From assembly GCA_017625935.1 (NCBI GenBank), contig JAGALA010000015.1:1-64000 (forward strand): a stretch of DNA of 64,000 bases. The letters run 5' to 3'. The notes beneath the pieces were generated by a model. That model saw only the letters and a list, made by a program, of their open reading frames with translations. It made no database searches and was not told where the DNA came from. The position numbers and the translations under genes are program-made. How positions within the stretch are numbered: the stretch's first letter is position 1; each line of letters opens with the position of its first letter. Source of the DNA: Clostridia bacterium. Lineage in GTDB: Bacteria; Bacillota; Clostridia; Oscillospirales; CAG-272. Of this stretch, positions 60,339 to 64,000 are shown one piece after another.

Positions 60339-62021
60339 TTGAAAAAAAGAATAATATCATTTCTTCTCTGTGCCCTTATTTTGCTATCAACGCTTTTGAC
60401 GGCAGCCTGCAATACCGCTGACACAAGCAGCGGCACATCAAGCGATACAAGCAGCGACACCTCAAGTGATACAAATAGCGACACAAGCACTGACTCGGGT
60501 GGGACAAAGCCACCCGAGCAGGAAAAGCCGCCAACGGTTGACGAGCTTAATAGGCGCGACGAGGTTATCTCGATTAAGGACAACAACTACCTCAGTCGAA
60601 ACGAGGTCGTTTATGAAAATATAAACGGCAAGGACGTGAGCGTTTACGTGTCGTTCCGCGTTAAGGGCGAGGTGCAAAACAACCCGAACTTTGCACAAAT
60701 ACAAATGGTTTGGCAGGCAATAAAGTATAAGGATAAGTATCCCGAAAAGGACGTTTACGTAACGCTTACCTCATATCGCTTATCGGGCACACTTGCCGCT
60801 TGTCTTGACGAAAGCAGCGAGGACTACGGCAAGCTGAAATGTCTGTACGACAAGGACTACGACGAGGAAACGGGATACTACCGCTTAAGCCATCTTCTTT
60901 GCGAGGCGGCAAGAAAGGGAATTTACGTAACCGTTATCGGTCACGCAAACGCAAGCTCGGTTAAAATTTCCCCAACAAAGAAGAAGGGCGACGAGCCGTT
61001 TTATACGTATTTTTCAAAGCATCTAAATGACCCCTGCTACATTGAGGGCAAGGTGATTTCCGACTATATGGTTGTTCAAAAATCCGAGTGGACGCTTGAT
61101 AAGGGCGGCACGGATATGATGCACCTAAAGTCCTGCACGGTCTCAAACTATATCGATAGAGAGGGCAATGACAGAGGATGTGCCGTTTGGCTCGGCTGTA
61201 CCAATGTTGACGGCGTTGACTATCAGGGCAAAAACGGTCTTGACTACGTTCAAAGCGGCGCGGTAATTTGCGACCACGACGAAATTTACCGTGTGACGTA
61301 CAATTTCACACAGCTGATGGCACAGTACAAGGGGCAGGAAGAGATTTTGATTTTCCGCCGCTTGGCTCAGCTAAGAACGCGCGACCAAATTGACCTGATA
61401 AAGGCGGGCAGAGGCGACGAAATTCCATATGACGAGCAAATTGTGTATATCGGAAGTGAGAGCGACGAGGTTTTCGAGCTTTATTTCACTCCGCTTGCAA
61501 GTGAGGCGTCGATTTGGGACACGGAATATAACCCCTATTGCAAGTACATAACAAAGCTTGTAAATTCTCACGATGACGATGGCTACATTGAACTGCTTTG
61601 GAACAATCCAAAGTACGTGGTGAAGGGCTTTAGCGTTGGCAAAATTATTCTTGACTTGCTCTCGGTTAAGTTTTACGAAAGCGGCAACCCCGAAAACAAC
61701 CTGCATATGCAAACCCCCGGGCCTGACTGGTCAATCTTTGACGGACTTGTCGAGGGCGAGAATATCGGTGTTAAGGCACTGAACAGATACCGCTCACGAA
61801 ACTACCACTCAAAGGACGTGCAGGTGACGTACGTTGAAAACGGAGTCAGATACTACGTGACGCTCTTTAATTCGCTCAATATGCACGAGGGCGCAATGTT
61901 CTTCCAAACAAACTCAATCCTTGTTATTAAGGAAACGGAAAAAACAGGCAACGATTTCTACATCGATTACGCAATTATGACAGTTCCGGGAATAGAGTTT
62001 GAAAGCCACAGATACAAATAA
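60339..62021 (+). CDS. PLD-like lipoprotein with TTG start
   Basis: The 560-aa protein starts at TTG 60339, 6-7 nt after AAAGGAG. The next codons encode KKRIISFLLCALILL and a lipobox TAAC (Cys 24). A Ser/Thr/Asp linker (about 28-55) leads to a two-domain phospholipase D-like body. The first HxK is His 262-x-Lys 264, followed by WLGCTN, and the second lies in NYHSKDVQV, with NSLNMHEGAM about 25 residues on. The second motif has H-S-K-D rather than the full HxKx4D, so activity is uncertain. Paired with the beta-helix lipoprotein (11 nt apart), it may act at the cell surface on phosphodiesters. The linker SSDTSSDT is typical of surface lipoproteins here. Confidence 0.72.
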   Translation: MKKRIISFLLCALILLSTLLTAACNTADTSSGTSSDTSSDTSSDTNSDTSTDSGGTKPPEQEKPPTVDELNRRDEVISIKDNNYLSRNEVVYENINGKDVSVYVSFRVKGEVQNNPNFAQIQMVWQAIKYKDKYPEKDVYVTLTSYRLSGTLAACLDESSEDYGKLKCLYDKDYDEETGYYRLSHLLCEAARKGIYVTVIGHANASSVKISPTKKKGDEPFYTYFSKHLNDPCYIEGKVISDYMVVQKSEWTLDKGGTDMMHLKSCTVSNYIDREGNDRGCAVWLGCTNVDGVDYQGKNGLDYVQSGAVICDHDEIYRVTYNFTQLMAQYKGQEEILIFRRLAQLRTRDQIDLIKAGRGDEIPYDEQIVYIGSESDEVFELYFTPLASEASIWDTEYNPYCKYITKLVNSHDDDGYIELLWNNPKYVVKGFSVGKIILDLLSVKFYESGNPENNLHMQTPGPDWSIFDGLVEGENIGVKALNRYRSRNYHSKDVQVTYVENGVRYYVTLFNSLNMHEGAMFFQTNSILVIKETEKTGNDFYIDYAIMTVPGIEFESHRYK

Positions 62022-62055
62022 GTATAAAATGTGACAAAATGTTATATATACAAAC

Positions 62056-62084
62056 AAAAAACGCGACCACGTGTCGCGTTTTTG
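62056..62084 (+). terminator. Terminator after the PLD-like gene
   Basis: ACGCGAC-CACGT-GTCGCGT is followed by TTTT. It ends the YitT-adhesin-PLD unit. Confidence 0.85.
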
Positions 62085-62102
62085 TTATTAATATGGTTTT
62101 GT

Positions 62103-62124
62103 GTAGGGGAGTTCTACCTCACGT
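62103..62124 (+). repeat. Dispersed GTAGGGGAG hairpin element, copy 6
   Basis: GTAGGGGAGTTCTACCTCACG is a weak version: only GAG pairs with CTC. Confidence 0.45.
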
Positions 62125-62140
62125 TTTTATGTATCGGTGA

Positions 62141-63223
62141 CTATATTCCAAAGAAACAAAGCACTTTATCAAACCATTTTGCGCGCTTGCGTATTGCGTA
62201 AAGGACAAGGAGCACCAAGATGAAAAGGACGGTGATGAAAACGCCCTCGCGCATGCCAAGGTGAAGCGCGGCTTCCCATTTTCCCGCCTTCCACGATGGG
62301 GTGGTGTGGAATTTTGAGAGGAAAAAGAAATAGTGCGTTGACATAATGAAAAACGAGCTTGACGACATCATTCTTATTACGTGGTTGCGCGGCAAAAGTG
62401 CGCAGGTGAGTGTAAGAGAAACAATTATAGTCAGCGCAATCGGAATATAAAGAAAAATATTGTTGTAGTTCAAATTCAAAACGCTGAGCCCGAAATATCC
62501 GCCCGGGCGAGATGGGTCGCGGTTTACAAGCGCGCTTACTATAATCGAGGTGATGAAAACGCCGAGTGCGATATAAAGCATATAGTTCTTGTATGGCTTT
62601 TCCTTTCGCTCGGCAATGTAGCGAATTGCGCCCGAAAGGCAGAAGCCGAAGGCGAAAAATCCGAAAAGCAAAAGCACGTTGTGGGCACTGAAAATGTTGG
62701 TAAAGCCGAAAAGGTTTACCGTTTTGTCAACCGCCTCAAGCTTGACAATTCCCAAAAACGAAACACAGCCGACGGCGAAAATGATAAATTTATTTCCTTT
62801 TGCAAAATAGCTTGTAAAAAGGAACAGCAGCGAAACGATAAAGTAGCAGGGGATAAACCAAAGCGCCGCGTTCCAGTTGGGTCTGCCGCCGAGCAAAAAG
62901 AAGATTTTGACAAGCTCCCAAAAGCCGTAATCTGTTTTGAAGGGACAGTTTTTCACCATATAGGGTATGCAGGAAACCAAATACCAAATGAGGTATGGGA
63001 TTCCAAGGCGCATAAGCAGGCGCAAAACGGATTTTCCAAGCTCACGCGCGGTTTTCGGCGTTTTGGAAAGAAGTCCGCCCGCAAAGGCGAAAAGCGGCAC
63101 GTGGAATGAATAAATAACCGTTCTTAGAATTGTATAAGCAGGCAGGCAATGTCCGAGCACAACCAAAAAAATGCCGATTGCTTTTATATAATCGATGTAG
63201 TCAAGACGCTTTTTTTCTTCCAT
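62141..63223 (-). CDS. Acyltransferase family 3 membrane protein
   Basis: The 360-aa protein has about ten membrane segments and the family's N-terminal motif YIDYIKAIGIFLVVLGHCLPA with catalytic-type His in LGH. These enzymes transfer acyl groups to sugars or cell-wall polymers (OafA/WecH superfamily). ATG 63223 is selected by AAGGAG. The product may acetylate a surface glycan, but no glycan cluster is nearby. It converges on the PLD-like gene. Confidence 0.87.
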   Translation of the reverse strand: MEEKKRLDYIDYIKAIGIFLVVLGHCLPAYTILRTVIYSFHVPLFAFAGGLLSKTPKTARELGKSVLRLLMRLGIPYLIWYLVSCIPYMVKNCPFKTDYGFWELVKIFFLLGGRPNWNAALWFIPCYFIVSLLFLFTSYFAKGNKFIIFAVGCVSFLGIVKLEAVDKTVNLFGFTNIFSAHNVLLLFGFFAFGFCLSGAIRYIAERKEKPYKNYMLYIALGVFITSIIVSALVNRDPSRPGGYFGLSVLNLNYNNIFLYIPIALTIIVSLTLTCALLPRNHVIRMMSSSSFFIMSTHYFFFLSKFHTTPSWKAGKWEAALHLGMREGVFITVLFILVLLVLYAIRKRAKWFDKVLCFFGI

Positions 63224-63341
63224 TTTTCGCTCCTTTTTATAAAATTTGGAAAATTTAGCCATGCTATCAACTCTATTATAAGTTTCCCCGCGTAATATTT
63301 CAATAAAAATTTGTAAAATAAGCTCGAATATTAAAAAGCTC

Positions 63342-63370
63342 TTGAAAAAACAATGCGCGTGTATTATAAT
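63342..63370 (+). promoter_or_regulatory. Promoter of icd
   Basis: TTGAAA (63342-63347) and TATAAT (63365-63370) are 17 bp apart, about 30 nt before the start codon. Confidence 0.8.
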
Positions 63371-63400
63371 AAATCATATATTTTAAGCAAGGAGAGAAAA

Positions 63401-64000
63401 ATGGAAAAGATTAAGATGACAACTCCGCTTGTTGAAATGGACGGAGACGAAATGACGAGAATTATTTGGCAAATGATAAAGGACGAGCTTCTTTTACCGT
63501 TTGTTGATTTGAAAACAGAATATTACGACTTAGGTCTTCCCGAGCGTGAGCGCACAAAGGACAAGGTTACCTTCGACGCGGCGTACGCAAACCAAAAATA
63601 CGGCGTTAGCGTAAAGTGCGCGACAATTACACCTAACAAGCAAAGAGTTGAGGAATATAACCTCAGCGAAATGTGGAAGAGCCCTAACGGTACAATCCGT
63701 GCAATTTTGGACGGTACGGTTTTCCGCGCGCCTATTCTTATTGACTCGGTTAAGCCCGCGGTTCGCAACTGGAAAAAGCCTATCACAATCGCGCGTCACG
63801 CATACGGCGACGTATATAAGGCAACGGAGTACAGATGCGAGGAAAAGGGCAAGGCGTACCTTTCATTTGTAGATGAAAACGGAGAAGAAAAATTCCGCGA
63901 GCAGATTTACGATTTTGAGTGCGCAGGCGTTTTACAGGGTCAGTACAACAAGGACTCCTCAATCCGCTCCTTTGCACATTCCTGCTTCAAGTACGCGATA
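63401..64000 (+). CDS. icd: NADP-isocitrate dehydrogenase, 5' part
   Basis: The frame is open to the window edge (200 codons of about 400). The start [13 protein letters not shown], followed by the [14 protein letters not shown] and the [16 protein letters not shown] segments, marks the homodimeric NADP-dependent type found in eukaryotes and some bacteria (subfamily II). It converts isocitrate and NADP to 2-oxoglutarate, giving glutamate precursors and NADPH. AAGGAGAG precedes the ATG and a good promoter lies 30 nt upstream. The C-terminal half is outside the window. Confidence 0.95.
   Translation, partial: MEKIKMTTPLVEMDGDEMTRIIWQMIKDELLLPFVDLKTEYYDLGLPERERTKDKVTFDAAYANQKYGVSVKCATITPNKQRVEEYNLSEMWKSPNGTIRAILDGTVFRAPILIDSVKPAVRNWKKPITIARHAYGDVYKATEYRCEEKGKAYLSFVDENGEEKFREQIYDFECAGVLQGQYNKDSSIRSFAHSCFKYAI

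Noticed and set aside
62381..63109. 242-aa plus-strand open frame
   Set aside because: Highly charged, compositionally odd and fully antisense to the acyltransferase, with no ribosome site. It is a shadow.
1..64000. Retron, diversity-generating element, prophage or toxin-antitoxin system
   Set aside because: I looked for a reverse transcriptase, integrase, transposase, phage structural genes and paired small toxin genes and saw none.

Overview
The window looks like a chromosomal segment of an uncultured anaerobic Clostridia-type Firmicute, probably from an animal gut. This is inferred from a phenylalanine T-box leader ahead of pheST, consensus sigma-A promoters (TTGACA, 17 bp, TATAAT), AGGAGG-type ribosome sites, many Gram-positive lipoproteins, an OadB-type sodium pump subunit, and cytoplasmic fucosidases and a GH2 enzyme for host or plant glycans. 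There are no phage genes, transposases, CRISPR arrays or rRNA genes. I cannot name the genus.

Layout. 1-2.6 kb: tRNA-Ser(GCT), a previously unlisted 57-aa peptide gene with its own promoter and terminator, and a stand-alone condensation-domain protein. 2.6-7.6 kb: lipase, TP0381-type membrane protein, pncC, tRNA-Thr(CGT), ksgA and a DUF554 membrane protein. 7.7-11.6 kb: a divergent fucosidase pair (GH95 and GH29) with a palindrome between the -35 and -10 boxes of the GH29 promoter. 11.8-21.5 kb: a MoxR/DUF58/BatA-like/VWA operon ending in a lipoprotein. 21.6-25.4 kb: a large Cys-rich repeat lipoprotein. 25.4-28.8 kb: a two-component system and an HtrA-like protein lacking its catalytic triad. 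28.9-35.8 kb: T-box, pheST, a DUF4143-type ATPase behind an inverted-repeat-flanked promoter, a nitroreductase and an SGNH esterase. 35.8-38.9 kb: a lipoprotein with 15 Cys-rich modules and BspA-like leucine-rich repeats. 39-48 kb: ddl, murD, three M42 peptidases, a lipoprotein, a cysteine desulfurase, OadB and an unusual OadG-like zinc-ribbon lipoprotein. 48.5-54 kb: a MerR-DUF3887-like regulator with a small lipoprotein, an anion transporter, a ribokinase and a GH2 enzyme. 54-64 kb: YitT, a 1732-aa beta-helix surface lipoprotein, a PLD-like lipoprotein, an acyltransferase and the 5' part of NADP-isocitrate dehydrogenase.

The most unusual content is in the spaces between genes. Two arrays of short hairpins (11 and 9 units) have nearly constant linkers but stems that differ from unit to unit while staying complementary. 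A dispersed two-hairpin element has a fixed apical sequence and unrelated but paired stems in its two copies. There is also a tandem structured repeat of about 120 nt and a dispersed GTAGGGGAG hairpin family with six copies. All conserve pairing rather than stem sequence, which suggests selection on, or a copying mechanism that preserves, folded DNA or RNA.

Start codons were moved from the longest open frame wherever a Shine-Dalgarno site clearly selects an internal start.
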